A stretch of DNA of 64,000 bases from Phenylobacterium deserti. Lineage in GTDB: Bacteria > Pseudomonadota > Alphaproteobacteria > Caulobacterales > Caulobacteraceae. Made by a program: the position numbers and the translations under genes. The notes under the pieces are model-generated. The model saw only the letters and a program-made list of their open reading frames with translations. It made no database searches and had not been told where the DNA came from. Below are positions 9,380 through 17,460 of this stretch, piece after piece (positions within the stretch are counted from its first letter, which is position 1; every line of letters begins with the position of its first letter). The stretch is from positions 186,001-250,000 of the forward strand of contig NZ_QFYR01000002.1 of the NCBI RefSeq assembly GCF_003254705.1, written 5' to 3'.

Positions 9380-11533
9380 GTGACCGTTTATCCGGTGATC
9401 ATGTGCGGCGGGTCGGGGACGCGCCTGTGGCCTGCCTCCCGTCCCACCTTGCCCAAGCAGTTCCTGCCGCTCCTGGGGCCGCTTTCAAGCTTCCAGACCA
9501 CGGTTCAGCGGGTCGCCGACATCCCCGGGGCTGTGGCGCCGTTGGTGGTGGCCGGCGTCAAGCACCAGCGCTTGATCGAGACTCAGCTGCAGATGATCAG
9601 CGCCGACGGCGCGCTGCTGTTGGAACCCGAAGCACGCGACAGCGCCGCCGCGATCGCCGCGGCGGCCGCGTGGATCGAAGCGCGCGATCCTGACGCGGTG
9701 GCCGTGGTGGTGTCGGCCGATCACCATGTGCCGGATCCAGACGCCTTCTGCCGCTCGATCGCGGCCACCCTGGAGGCCGCTCGTGAGGGGGCCATTGTGA
9801 CGCTGGGCATTCAGCCCACCGAGCCGGCCACGGCTTACGGCTACATCCGCCCGCAAGCTGGCGAGGGGGGCGTGCTTCCGGTCGAAGCCTTCGTCGAGAA
9901 GCCGGACATGGAGCGCGCGCGCGCCTACATGGCTGAAGGCTACCTCTGGAACTCCGGCTACTTCGTCGCCACGGCCCGGACGCTGCTGGGCGAACTCGAA
10001 GCCTTTGCGCCGGAGATCGCGGCGGCGGCGCGAAAGGGCGTCGCGCAGGCGCGGGGCGACGGCGCCCTGACGCTCGGGGAGGCGTTCCGCAGCGCTCCGA
10101 AGATCTCGATCGACTATGCGGTCATGGAGAAGACCTCTCGGGCGGCGGTGCTGCCGGTCGACTTCGCCTGGTCGGACCTCGGCGCCTGGGACGCGGTCTG
10201 GGCGGCGTCGCCGAAGGACGACCACGGCAACAGCGTCTCGGACGGCGCTCAGGCTATCGGCTCTCACAACATCCTGGTTCGCGCCACCGAAGGCGTTCAC
10301 GTGGCGGTCGTCGGGGCGGAGAACCTGGCGATCGTGGTCGAAGCCGATGCCGTTCTGGTCTGTCGGATGGATGAGAGCCAGGCCGTGAAGACGGTCGCGG
10401 CGGCCGCGCCCGGCGCCCGCTCGGCCCTGACCTCGCTGAAGGCGGCGGCCGACTGGTACGAACACTGGCTGACCACCGCGGCCTTGCCGCTGTGGGCGAC
10501 GCTTGGCGTTGATCCCCGCAACGGCGGCTTTCGCGAAGGCCTGACGCTGAGCGGCGGCTCGCACGATCCGTTCCGCCGGGTCCGGGTGCAGGCCCGCCAG
10601 GCCTTCGTCTATGCCGCGGCGGCCAAGCAGGGCTACGAGGGCCCTTGGCTGGGGGTCGCTCGCCGCGGCCTGGACTTCCTGCTGGCGCACGGCCGCCGGC
10701 CGGACGGGATGATCGTCAGCCAGCTGGCCGGCGACGGCAGGGTGCTGGACGACACGGCGCGTCTCTACGAGCAGGACTTCGCCATGCTGGCCATGGCGGC
10801 GCTGCATGAGCTGGAGCCCGGCAGCGGCTGGGCCGACCAGGCGACGCAGCTGCGCACAGCCATCGGCGCGATGCGGCACCCGCAGGGTGGATTCCGCGAG
10901 GCGGGGTCTCACCCTTTCCAAGCAAATTCGACGATGCATCTCCTGGAAACCGCGCTGGAATGGCAGGCGGCGGGCGGGGACGCCGAGTGGGCGGCCTTGG
11001 CCGACGAGCTCGCGGGCTTGGCCCTGGACCGCTTCATCGATCCCGAAACCGGCGTGCTGCAGGAGTTCTTCGACGCGGAGTGGCGTCCGATCACCGGCGA
11101 GGCCGGGCTGGTCGAACCGGGGCACCATTTCGAATGGGCGTGGCTGCTTGAGCGTTGGGGCGTCAGCCGCGGCGATGCGCGCGGCAGGAGTGCGGCGCGC
11201 AAGCTGTTCGAACTGGGCAAGCGTGGCGTCGACACGGAGCGCGAGGTCGCGGTGAACGCCCTGTGGGACGACCTGTCGGTGCGCGACGCGACGGCTCGCC
11301 TTTGGCCGCAGACGGAGTACCTGAAAGCAGCGCTCATCCTTGGGGAGGAAGGCGACGCCCTGATGGCGTGCCGAGGTCTGGCGCGGTACCTGGACGTCCC
11401 CACCCGCGGCGCCTGGCGCGACAAGATGCGGCCCGACGGCAGCTTCGTGGACGAGCCGGCGCCCGCCAGCAGCTTCTACCACATCATGGTCGCGCTCCAG
11501 GAGCTGTTCGACACGGCGCGCCGCGTCGGTTAA
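9380..11533 (+). CDS. mannose-1-phosphate guanylyltransferase fused to an AGE-family epimerase/isomerase
   Basis: 717 residues. GTG 9380 is the start because GGAGG lies 7 nt upstream and the sugar-nucleotide motif CGGSGTRLWP follows at once. Residues 1 to about 350 form the GDP-mannose pyrophosphorylase nucleotidyltransferase (also EKP..R near 173 and DFAWSDLGAWDAVW near 265). From about 353 the protein is an AGE-type (alpha/alpha)6 barrel (DPRNGGFREGL, RRVRVQARQAFVYAAA, EPGHHFEWAWLLERW). The AGE part may be a mannose-6-phosphate or mannose isomerase, replacing the cupin isomerase of AlgA/XanB-type enzymes. The product should supply GDP-mannose for the adjacent polysaccharide. Its stop overlaps that of the convergent nucleotidyltransferase gene. 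Confidence 0.9.
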   Translation: MTVYPVIMCGGSGTRLWPASRPTLPKQFLPLLGPLSSFQTTVQRVADIPGAVAPLVVAGVKHQRLIETQLQMISADGALLLEPEARDSAAAIAAAAAWIEARDPDAVAVVVSADHHVPDPDAFCRSIAATLEAAREGAIVTLGIQPTEPATAYGYIRPQAGEGGVLPVEAFVEKPDMERARAYMAEGYLWNSGYFVATARTLLGELEAFAPEIAAAARKGVAQARGDGALTLGEAFRSAPKISIDYAVMEKTSRAAVLPVDFAWSDLGAWDAVWAASPKDDHGNSVSDGAQAIGSHNILVRATEGVHVAVVGAENLAIVVEADAVLVCRMDESQAVKTVAAAAPGARSALTSLKAAADWYEHWLTTAALPLWATLGVDPRNGGFREGLTLSGGSHDPFRRVRVQARQAFVYAAAAKQGYEGPWLGVARRGLDFLLAHGRRPDGMIVSQLAGDGRVLDDTARLYEQDFAMLAMAALHELEPGSGWADQATQLRTAIGAMRHPQGGFREAGSHPFQANSTMHLLETALEWQAAGGDAEWAALADELAGLALDRFIDPETGVLQEFFDAEWRPITGEAGLVEPGHHFEWAWLLERWGVSRGDARGRSAARKLFELGKRGVDTEREVAVNALWDDLSVRDATARLWPQTEYLKAALILGEEGDALMACRGLARYLDVPTRGAWRDKMRPDGSFVDEPAPASSFYHIMVALQELFDTARRVG

Positions 11534-12444
11534 GCCGGCGTCGCCGCGTCCGGGGCCAGCCGGGCGGCGCAGGCCTGCTCGACGAGCCGCTGCAGGACGC
11601 CGACCCTCTCGATCAGCCAGGCCAGCTCGTCCGGCGTGATCCGGTAGTGCGGCGAGTAGCGGGCGTCCACATAGGCTCGGCGCAGCAGCTCCCAGCTGCG
11701 CTGGGCGAAGCGGCTGTCGCGCGGCCAGGCCTCGATCAGCTGCGGCGCGACGCGCTCGGCCTGCGAGCGCAGGAAGTTCAGCTTGTGGGACTTGGGGCTG
11801 TAGAGCGTCAGGACCAGCAAGAGGCAGTGGTAGAGGCGCTCGGTGGCCTGGTGGAGCAGGAAAGCACTCTCCTTCAGCATCTCCCTTCGCGCGCCGTCTA
11901 CGGCTAGCTGACGGAAGTTCTCTGCGCTTTCGAACCACTGCTCAAAATAGCCCTGCGCCTCGTGGCGGGCTTCCTCGGGGGAGAGCGGCTGGGGCGCGTC
12001 GAACGGGTGGTCGGGAGCTTCGTAGAGGGCGACGCCGTCCTTGATGATGTCGGTGAAGAACGGGCGGCCGCGCTTGAGCTGCCTGTTCACGTCGGAAAGG
12101 GCGTGGACGATGAAGTGGGAGGGCGCGGTCAGTTCGCGGCTGATCTGGTAGGCGCGCAGCAGGTGGTCGTCGGCCGGGCCCCAGTACTCGGCGAGGTCGG
12201 CGAGTTCCTCGTGGTTGACCACCACCAGCAGGTCGTAGTCGGAGGTGTAGCCGCCGATCGGGTCCTGCACCCAGTCGCCGCGGGCGTAGCTGCCGTACAG
12301 CACCACCTTGAGGATGCGGCCGGCCTTGCGGTGCGGCGCCGTCTTGCCGGTCAGGGCGTCCCCGAACTCGGCGAAGAGGATCTCCACGATCCGCGACAGC
12401 TCGCGGCGCTTGGCCTCCGGCAGATGGTCGAGACTGGTCCTCAC
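11530..12444 (-). CDS. nucleotidyltransferase-HEPN domain fusion protein
   Basis: About 304 residues from GTG 12444. The frame is open to 12684, but the extra N-terminus is low-complexity Lys/Arg/Pro sequence and is probably not translated. The N-terminal part is a MNT-type nucleotidyltransferase: GSYARGD, then SDYDLLVVV with the metal-binding D-x-D. The C-terminal half (about 190-300) is a helical HEPN domain (SAFLLHQATERLYHCLLLVLTLY). MNT and HEPN are often separate toxin-antitoxin proteins; here they are on one chain. It sits at the edge of a mobilization module and its TAA stop shares the TTAA at 11530-11533 with the convergent gene. Confidence 0.85.
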   Translation of the reverse strand: MRTSLDHLPEAKRRELSRIVEILFAEFGDALTGKTAPHRKAGRILKVVLYGSYARGDWVQDPIGGYTSDYDLLVVVNHEELADLAEYWGPADDHLLRAYQISRELTAPSHFIVHALSDVNRQLKRGRPFFTDIIKDGVALYEAPDHPFDAPQPLSPEEARHEAQGYFEQWFESAENFRQLAVDGARREMLKESAFLLHQATERLYHCLLLVLTLYSPKSHKLNFLRSQAERVAPQLIEAWPRDSRFAQRSWELLRRAYVDARYSPHYRITPDELAWLIERVGVLQRLVEQACAARLAPDAATPA

Positions 12445-12825
12445 CGGGCCTTCCGTGTTGCGGCGCTGCGGCGGAGCGCCGTGGGCGTTCTTGCGAGTCT
12501 GGACCAAGCGGCGCTGCGGTCCAAGGGGCAGGTCTACGGAGAGTCTCGCTGAGTCGCGGGCCCGCGTCTTGGACTTGGCGGACCGGCCGGCCTTGCGCGG
12601 TCGCTTCGGGCTGGATCTGGACCGGGCCGGGGCGGCGGCGCAACGGCCGGCGCGGCTTGTCTTCCCCTGGGCCGGGCGGCCCATTCCTCGCGAGGCAAGA
12701 AAGCCGCGCCCCTGGCCGTCTTGCTGGCGGCGGGCTTCGCCTGCGCCGCTGACCCTGGCCCGGTCCGGTCGATCGCCATCGCGGCCGCGGCAGGCGCGGC
12801 GCGGACCCTCAAAGGAGACTATCCC
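12445..12825. other. 381-nt spacer before DUF736
   Basis: Both strands are open in places but show low-complexity, Arg/Pro-rich translations with no recognisable family. It probably contains the divergent promoters of the nucleotidyltransferase-HEPN gene and of DUF736. A strong ribosome site (AAAGGAGA, 12811-12818) ends it. Confidence 0.5.
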
Positions 12826-13137
12826 ATGGCGACCATCGGCACCTTCGTGAAGACCCCGGACGGCAGCTACGCCGGCTCGATCAAGACCCTCAGCCTCAAC
12901 GTCAAGGCCGCCCAGCTGCGGCCCAACGAGAAGGGCGACGACAAGGCCCCGGACTTCCGGATCTTCGCCGGCCAGACCGAGTTCGGCGCGGCCTGGAAGA
13001 AGACCTCCCGCGAGAACCGGGACTACCTGTCGGTGAAGCTCGACGACCCCAGCTTCCCGCAGCCGATCTTCGCCTCCCTGGTGGAGGCCGAGGAGGGCTA
13101 CAGCCTCATCTGGTCGCGGAGCCGCACCGTCAACTGA
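12826..13137 (+). CDS. DUF736 family protein
   Basis: 103 residues beginning MATIGTFVK, with AAAGGAGA 8 nt upstream. The whole chain matches DUF736: G.Y.GSIKTL near the N-terminus, [20 protein letters not shown] in the middle and a [20 protein letters not shown]-terminal half. The biochemical function is unknown. In alphaproteobacteria the family is almost always found on plasmids and integrative elements near replication or mobilization genes, as here. Two strong hairpins follow it. Confidence 0.93.
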   Translation: MATIGTFVKTPDGSYAGSIKTLSLNVKAAQLRPNEKGDDKAPDFRIFAGQTEFGAAWKKTSRENRDYLSVKLDDPSFPQPIFASLVEAEEGYSLIWSRSRTVN

Positions 13138-13150
13138 ACCGCTCCGATCT

Positions 13151-13224
13151 GCGCCCCGCCGGCATCCGGCGGGGCGCCTGCGCTTCCGGACCTGACGCCC
13201 GCCGCGCCCTGCGCGGCGGGCGTC
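13151..13224. other. tandem perfect hairpins between DUF736 and mobC (terminator and/or oriT candidate)
   Basis: Two adjacent inverted repeats. The first has a perfect 12-bp stem (13151-13162 / 13166-13177) with a CAT loop. The second has a perfect 13-bp stem (13194-13206 / 13212-13224) with a CCCTG loop. Neither has a T-run. They lie 14 nt after the DUF736 stop and upstream of mobC. Relaxases of this type usually nick beside inverted repeats next to mobC, so an origin of transfer is possible. Termination of the DUF736 transcript is the simpler alternative. Confidence 0.5.
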
Positions 13225-13401
13225 CTGCCGTGTTTGGGTTCTTCATCTGCCCGGCTGGGGCGCGCCCGGGCGGCGCGGCGGGTGGACGGCGCGGGGCGCG
13301 TAGGCTTGCGCCTCGTGGCGGCCGAGGGGAGGGGGCAGTCTGCTTGGGGTGTGGGAGCGCAGGATAGCCTTGCCGGCAGCGTGTAGACACAAGGACGCGA
13401 G

Positions 13402-13941
13402 ATGACGGTGCTCAGCACCCGGATCCCGGACGGGCTGGCGGCGCAGGTCGAGGCGCTGTCGCGCCCGGCAGGCGGGCGCTCGGCCTGGCTGGCGCAGCTG
13501 GTCCTGTCGGCGGTGGCGCGCGAGGGGGGCGGGTGCGGAGCGGCGGCGGGCGAGGCGCGGCGGCTGGCCGGCGGGCGGTCGGCGCGGCTGATGGTGCGGC
13601 TGTGCGAGGCCGATGCGGCGGCGGCGCGGGCGGCGGCGTTGGCCATGGGCCTGTCGCGCTCGGCCTGGGCGGCCGGGCTGGTGGCGGCGCACCTGCGGGG
13701 CAGGCCCTGCTTCGGGCGGGACGAGGCGCGCGCCCTGCTGGCGATCCAGGGCGAGCTGCGGCGCATCGGCGTCAACGTCAACCAGATCGCCCGGGCCCTG
13801 AACGTGGCGGTGCTGGAAGGGCGGGTGCTGGAGCTGGAGCTTTCCGCCGTCGCCGACCTGAGGGCTGAGCTGCGCGCCCAGATGGGCGGCCTGCGGGCCG
13901 CCGTGGCCGGCAACCTGGCGGCGTGGGAGACCCTGTGGTGA
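13402..13941 (+). CDS. mobC: MobC-like relaxosome protein
   Basis: 179 residues. The N-terminal part resembles a ribbon-helix-helix DNA-binding segment (STRIPDGLAAQVEALSRPAG). The C-terminal half carries the diagnostic GELRRIGVNVNQIARALN motif of plasmid mobilization MobC proteins. It should bind and melt the origin of transfer for the relaxase. The stop overlaps the relaxase start as GTGA. Codon use is extremely GC-rich and the chain is Ala/Arg-rich, more so than the flanking chromosomal genes. Confidence 0.88.
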   Translation: MTVLSTRIPDGLAAQVEALSRPAGGRSAWLAQLVLSAVAREGGGCGAAAGEARRLAGGRSARLMVRLCEADAAAARAAALAMGLSRSAWAAGLVAAHLRGRPCFGRDEARALLAIQGELRRIGVNVNQIARALNVAVLEGRVLELELSAVADLRAELRAQMGGLRAAVAGNLAAWETLW

Positions 13942-14933
13942 GCGACTTCCGCCTGCTGCGCGGCTTCGAGGAAGCCTGGCGTCCGCCGGTGCGGCTGCAA
14001 AGGCCCGAGACGGTGCTCGGGGCGGGCGGCGGCGCGGCGGCGCGGGCCCGGCTGGCGCGGCTCGTGAGGCGGGCGCCGGAGGTGATGGTCAAGGTGACCG
14101 GGCGGACGCGGGATGCGGGGCACCTGCGGGCCCACCTCGAATACATCACCCGGCGCGGGCTGCTGGAGGCGGAGGGGCCGGACGGTGTGGTGTCGGGCCG
14201 GGACGAGGTGCAAGAGACGGCGCAGGCCTGGGCGGACGCCACGGAGATGGAGCCCCGCCGCTGGGCGGGCGCGCCGCTTAGCCTGTCGCTGGTGCTGTCC
14301 ATGCCGGCCGGAACGGACGCGCTGCGGCTGCACGCGGCGGCGCGGGCCTTCGCCCAGGAAGCCTTCGGCGACGAACGGGACTGGCTGATGGCGCTGCACA
14401 CCGACGCCGACCATCCGCATGTGCACCTGACGGTGTGCGCGCTGGGCTGGGACGGGCGGCGGCTGAACCCCCGAAAGGCCGACCTTGAGGCCTGGCGGCA
14501 GGGCTTCGCCCGCGCCCTGCGCGATCACGGGATCGAGGCCGAGGCGACCCCGCGTCGGGCCCGCGGCGTCGCCCGCAAGGCCGAACGCGGCGCTGTGCGG
14601 CGGATGCGCGAACGCTGGGCGGCCGGGCAGGGGGCGGCGCCGCGGGTGCTCGCGTCGGCGCTGCGGGAGGCGGCGTCCGGCGGGGTGGAGGAGGGGCCCT
14701 GGGCGGCGGCCCGGCGGCGCCGGGCGGTGGTGCAGGGGCTCTATGCCGCCCAGGCCCTGGCGCTGGCCCGCGCCGCCGACCCTGCCGACCGGGCCCTGGG
14801 CGCTCAGCTGGCCGCCTTCGCCGCCGCCATGCCCGAACCAGAGACCCGCCGCGAGCGGCTGGCGAGGGCCCTGCGCCGGACGGTCGATCGAGATGCGCTC
14901 GGGGGCGGGCCGGATCGCAGCCGGGGGCGGTGA
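13938..14933 (+). CDS. relaxase / mobilization nuclease
   Basis: 331 residues from GTG 13938, which overlaps the mobC stop (GTGA); an in-frame GTG at 13923 is a longer alternative. The metal-binding HUH-type signature HTDADHPHVH is at about residues 154-163. A candidate catalytic tyrosine is in HLEYITRRG near residue 69. These features place it with relaxases that nick and covalently bind the transfer origin. It is shorter than full plasmid relaxases: no helicase or primase domain is seen, and the C-terminus is a charged helical segment. No type IV secretion genes are present, so transfer would depend on a helper. Confidence 0.87.
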   Translation: MSDFRLLRGFEEAWRPPVRLQRPETVLGAGGGAAARARLARLVRRAPEVMVKVTGRTRDAGHLRAHLEYITRRGLLEAEGPDGVVSGRDEVQETAQAWADATEMEPRRWAGAPLSLSLVLSMPAGTDALRLHAAARAFAQEAFGDERDWLMALHTDADHPHVHLTVCALGWDGRRLNPRKADLEAWRQGFARALRDHGIEAEATPRRARGVARKAERGAVRRMRERWAAGQGAAPRVLASALREAASGGVEEGPWAAARRRRAVVQGLYAAQALALARAADPADRALGAQLAAFAAAMPEPETRRERLARALRRTVDRDALGGGPDRSRGR

Positions 14934-14997
14934 AGCCGGACCGGACGCGACGCGGCGCCCTCTGGCGAGCGGCGTGGGAATCGGGAAGGAGCAGGCG

Positions 14998-15918
14998 GTG
15001 TCCGGTTCCGTACCTGTCCTGTCCGAAGCCGATCCCGCCGAGCTGGAGCGGATGGCCGCCGCCCTGGAGGCCAGCGGCCGCTACCGGGTGCTGCGTAAGC
15101 TGGAGGACTGGTCGCCGGTCGCGCCGCCGTCAGGCGCGCCGACGCGGCTCGGGCTGTTCGTGGACGTCGAGACCACGGGTCTCGATCCCGCCCGCTGCGA
15201 GATCCTCGAGCTGGCCATGGCGCCCTTCACCTATGGGCTGGACGGGACGATCTATTCGGTCGGGGCGCCGTTCCACGGCCTGCGCGAGCCCTCGGCGCCG
15301 ATCCCGCCGGAGGTGACGGCGCTCACCGGCCTCACCGACGAAATGGTGGCCGGGCGCCGGATCGATCCCGCCGAGGTGGCGGCCTTCGCGGCGCCGGCGG
15401 CCCTGGTGGTGGCGCACAACGCCGGCTTCGACCGCCGTTTCCTGGAGCGGTTCTGCGAGACGTTCACCACCAAGCCCTGGGCCTGCTCGATGAGCCAGGT
15501 GGACTGGGCGGCGGAAGGCTTCGAAGGAACCAAGCTCGCCTATCTCGCCGGCGGCGCGGGGTTCTTCTACGAGAAGCACCGGGCCACGCATGACTGCCTG
15601 GCGGCCATCGCCCTGTTGGGCCGTCCGCTGCCGCGCAGCGGCGCGCCGGCCCTGGCGCGGCTGCTGGAGGCGGCGCGGGCGCCGGTCTACCGGATCTGGG
15701 CGGAGGGCGCGCCCTTCGACCTGAAGGATCAGCTCAAGGCGCGCGGCTATCGCTGGAACGGCGAGAGCAACGGCTTGCCGCGGGCCTGGTGGCGGGACGT
15801 CGCCGAGGCGGAGCGCGCCGACGAACTCGCCTGGCTGCAGGCCGAGATCTACCGTGGCGAGGTGGATCTGCTGGTCCGGCGGATCGACGCTCACGACCGG
15901 TTCTCCGATCGCTGCTGA
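14998..15918 (+). CDS. DEDDh 3'-5' exonuclease
   Basis: 306 residues from GTG 14998, preceded by GGAAGGA at 7 nt; the longer frame back to 14485 overlaps the relaxase and is rejected. Exo I is LFVDVETTGLDP (about residue 51), Exo II HNAGFDRRFLE (about 140) and Exo III HRATHDCLAAI (about 196), so all DEDDh residues are present, as in the DnaQ/epsilon family. A separate C-terminal region of about 90 residues (KARGYRWNGE..LPRAWW) is of unknown use. Its location just behind the relaxase suggests processing of transferred single-stranded DNA (inference). Confidence 0.88.
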   Translation: MSGSVPVLSEADPAELERMAAALEASGRYRVLRKLEDWSPVAPPSGAPTRLGLFVDVETTGLDPARCEILELAMAPFTYGLDGTIYSVGAPFHGLREPSAPIPPEVTALTGLTDEMVAGRRIDPAEVAAFAAPAALVVAHNAGFDRRFLERFCETFTTKPWACSMSQVDWAAEGFEGTKLAYLAGGAGFFYEKHRATHDCLAAIALLGRPLPRSGAPALARLLEAARAPVYRIWAEGAPFDLKDQLKARGYRWNGESNGLPRAWWRDVAEAERADELAWLQAEIYRGEVDLLVRRIDAHDRFSDRC

Positions 15919-15985
15919 TCACGGGGGTACGCGTGCGGCCGGGTATCGCAAGGGAATCGCACGCCTGTGCGGCTAAGCTCCGCCC

Positions 15986-16294
15986 ATGAAGCAGCATACC
16001 GGCGATGAGATCCGCACGATCATGGCGGAGATGCCTCCCGCGGCGATCGAGGCTCTGCAGACGCCCCATCGGGATCATCAGATCACCGAGCGCGAGGCGC
16101 GCTGGTGGGGCTATCTGATGTTCGCGCGGACCGGCGCCTACGAGGGTGAAGCGTTCACGGTCAGCGTCATGGGGACGGGCGGGACGTGGACCCAGCGCTT
16201 CCTGGACTACGTTCTTGCCGACCGTGCGTCGGATGCCCGGTGGGGCCTCAAGCGGAAGGCTTGGCCGGAGAGCGGCTTCGAAAAAGTCGCCTAG
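15986..16294 (+). CDS. hypothetical protein
   Basis: 102 residues (MKQHTGDEIRTIMAEM..). It is soluble, with a Trp-rich middle (REARWWGYLMFARTG) and no signal or membrane segment. I recognise no family. It lies 67 nt after the exonuclease on the same strand and may be the last gene of the mobilization module; the dispersed intergenic repeats begin just after it. Confidence 0.55.
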   Translation: MKQHTGDEIRTIMAEMPPAAIEALQTPHRDHQITEREARWWGYLMFARTGAYEGEAFTVSVMGTGGTWTQRFLDYVLADRASDARWGLKRKAWPESGFEKVA

Positions 16295-16299
16295 GTGTG

Positions 16300-16351
16300 A
16301 AGGTCTGCTGCTGACTCTTAGCTGACCTTAGGTAGGTCCGCTCTCGGGCGG
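16300..16351 (+). repeat. paired-core intergenic repeat, copy 1 (33-nt spacing)
   Basis: Cores AAGGTCTGC (16300) and TAGGTCCGC (16333) are 33 nt apart and surround an AGCTGACC element. It sits just after the stop of the hypothetical gene and is the first copy met in the window. Confidence 0.6.
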
Positions 16352-16496
16352 CTCGAAATCTCGATTCAGTGCGTCGGCTGCTGAGCCTAGCTGGCGTTCA
16401 GGGCTTCCGCCCACCCCCCAGTGGCGCAAACCAGCCCTGCATGCCCAAAGGTGATGGGCCTTGGAACACCAAGGACGGTTGAACGTGGAGCGAAGC

Positions 16497-17381
16497 TCAC
16501 ATGAACAGGTCACGTTCTCGCTCGAACAACGCAAGTACCTCATCAGCGACGACCCGGATGGAGGCGTCCTTCCGGTCACGGCTGCGGGTCAGGAGGAACA
16601 CTTCCTTGCTTGAAGGCACCGCTCCAAGATCGCAAATGCGCAACAGTGGGTCAGCGCGTCCGATATAATGAGGGATCAGGGCGAGACCGACGCCAGAACG
16701 TGCGGCGATGGCTTGTAGGAACTGATCCTTGGCGCGAAAGGCGACGCGAGCGCGCGGGAACTGTTTGGCCATCCAGGTTGCCTGGGAAAGGTAAGCGTCG
16801 GCCTCATTGAACCCGATCAGGATCAGATTGCCGCCCTCCTCGACCGCGCGACAGGTCTCTTCCGTTCCGTAGAACGCGTAGCCGACGGTGGCCAGCGGAC
16901 GCGCCAGGACATCCCCGTCCTTCGGCTTGTCGAAGCGGATCGCGATGTCGGCTTCATGCCGTTCGAGGCTGACGGATCGCAGCGCAGGCGCGAGATCGAT
17001 CTCCAGCCCTGGGTGACGAATGGCGAGAGCCGGGAGACGCGCGGAGAGGAAGCCGCCGGCAAGGCCAGGGGACGAGTTGATGCGCACAAGGCCCAACGGA
17101 GCGCCGTCCTGCAGGCCTTGGCTGAGGATTTGAGCCGCCTGCTCCATGTCGCTGGCGGCCTGAAGCGCATGCGTGCCGGCCGGCGTCAGCACATAGCCTT
17201 CAGGCCGCCGCTCGACGAGCTTCTCACCAAGACATGCCTCTAAGGAATGAAGCCGACGCGAGATGGTCGCGTGGTTGACAGACAGGCTTCGTGCAGCGGC
17301 GGACAGGCTCCCGTGCCGTGCCAGCACCACGAAAGTCCGAACATCCTGCCAATCTAGATCTGTGCGTTTTTTATCAGCCAT
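16497..17381 (-). CDS. LysR-family transcriptional regulator
   Basis: 294 residues. The N-terminal winged helix (DWQDVRTFVVLARHGSLSAAARSL..NHATISRRLHSLE) is at about 10-65 and the effector-binding domain fills the rest. It is divergent from an SDR gene with 79 nt between the starts, the usual arrangement for a LysR controlling its neighbour. The ligand is unknown. Confidence 0.92.
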   Translation of the reverse strand: MADKKRTDLDWQDVRTFVVLARHGSLSAAARSLSVNHATISRRLHSLEACLGEKLVERRPEGYVLTPAGTHALQAASDMEQAAQILSQGLQDGAPLGLVRINSSPGLAGGFLSARLPALAIRHPGLEIDLAPALRSVSLERHEADIAIRFDKPKDGDVLARPLATVGYAFYGTEETCRAVEEGGNLILIGFNEADAYLSQATWMAKQFPRARVAFRAKDQFLQAIAARSGVGLALIPHYIGRADPLLRICDLGAVPSSKEVFLLTRSRDRKDASIRVVADEVLALFERERDLFM

Positions 17382-17393
17382 TGATCAGAGATA

Positions 17394-17405
17394 GCGAATT
17401 TTCGC
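17394..17405. promoter_or_regulatory. candidate LysR operator
   Basis: GCGAA-TT-TTCGC, a perfect 5-bp inverted repeat in the 79-nt divergent promoter between the LysR gene and the SDR gene. Position and symmetry suit a regulator site, but the arms are short. Confidence 0.35.
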
Positions 17406-17460
17406 GCCCTCGGCAGCGCCCTACATCCGCTCACCAGGCAAGCATGAAGGACGCTCAACA

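Noticed and set aside
9485..11938. 817-codon minus-strand frame opposite the ManC-AGE gene
   Set aside because: Arg/Ala/Pro-rich shadow without any motif; the plus strand carries a full two-domain enzyme.
12445..12684. N-terminal extension of the nucleotidyltransferase-HEPN protein
   Set aside because: Low-complexity Lys/Arg/Pro sequence without a ribosome site; the family start fits GTG 12444.
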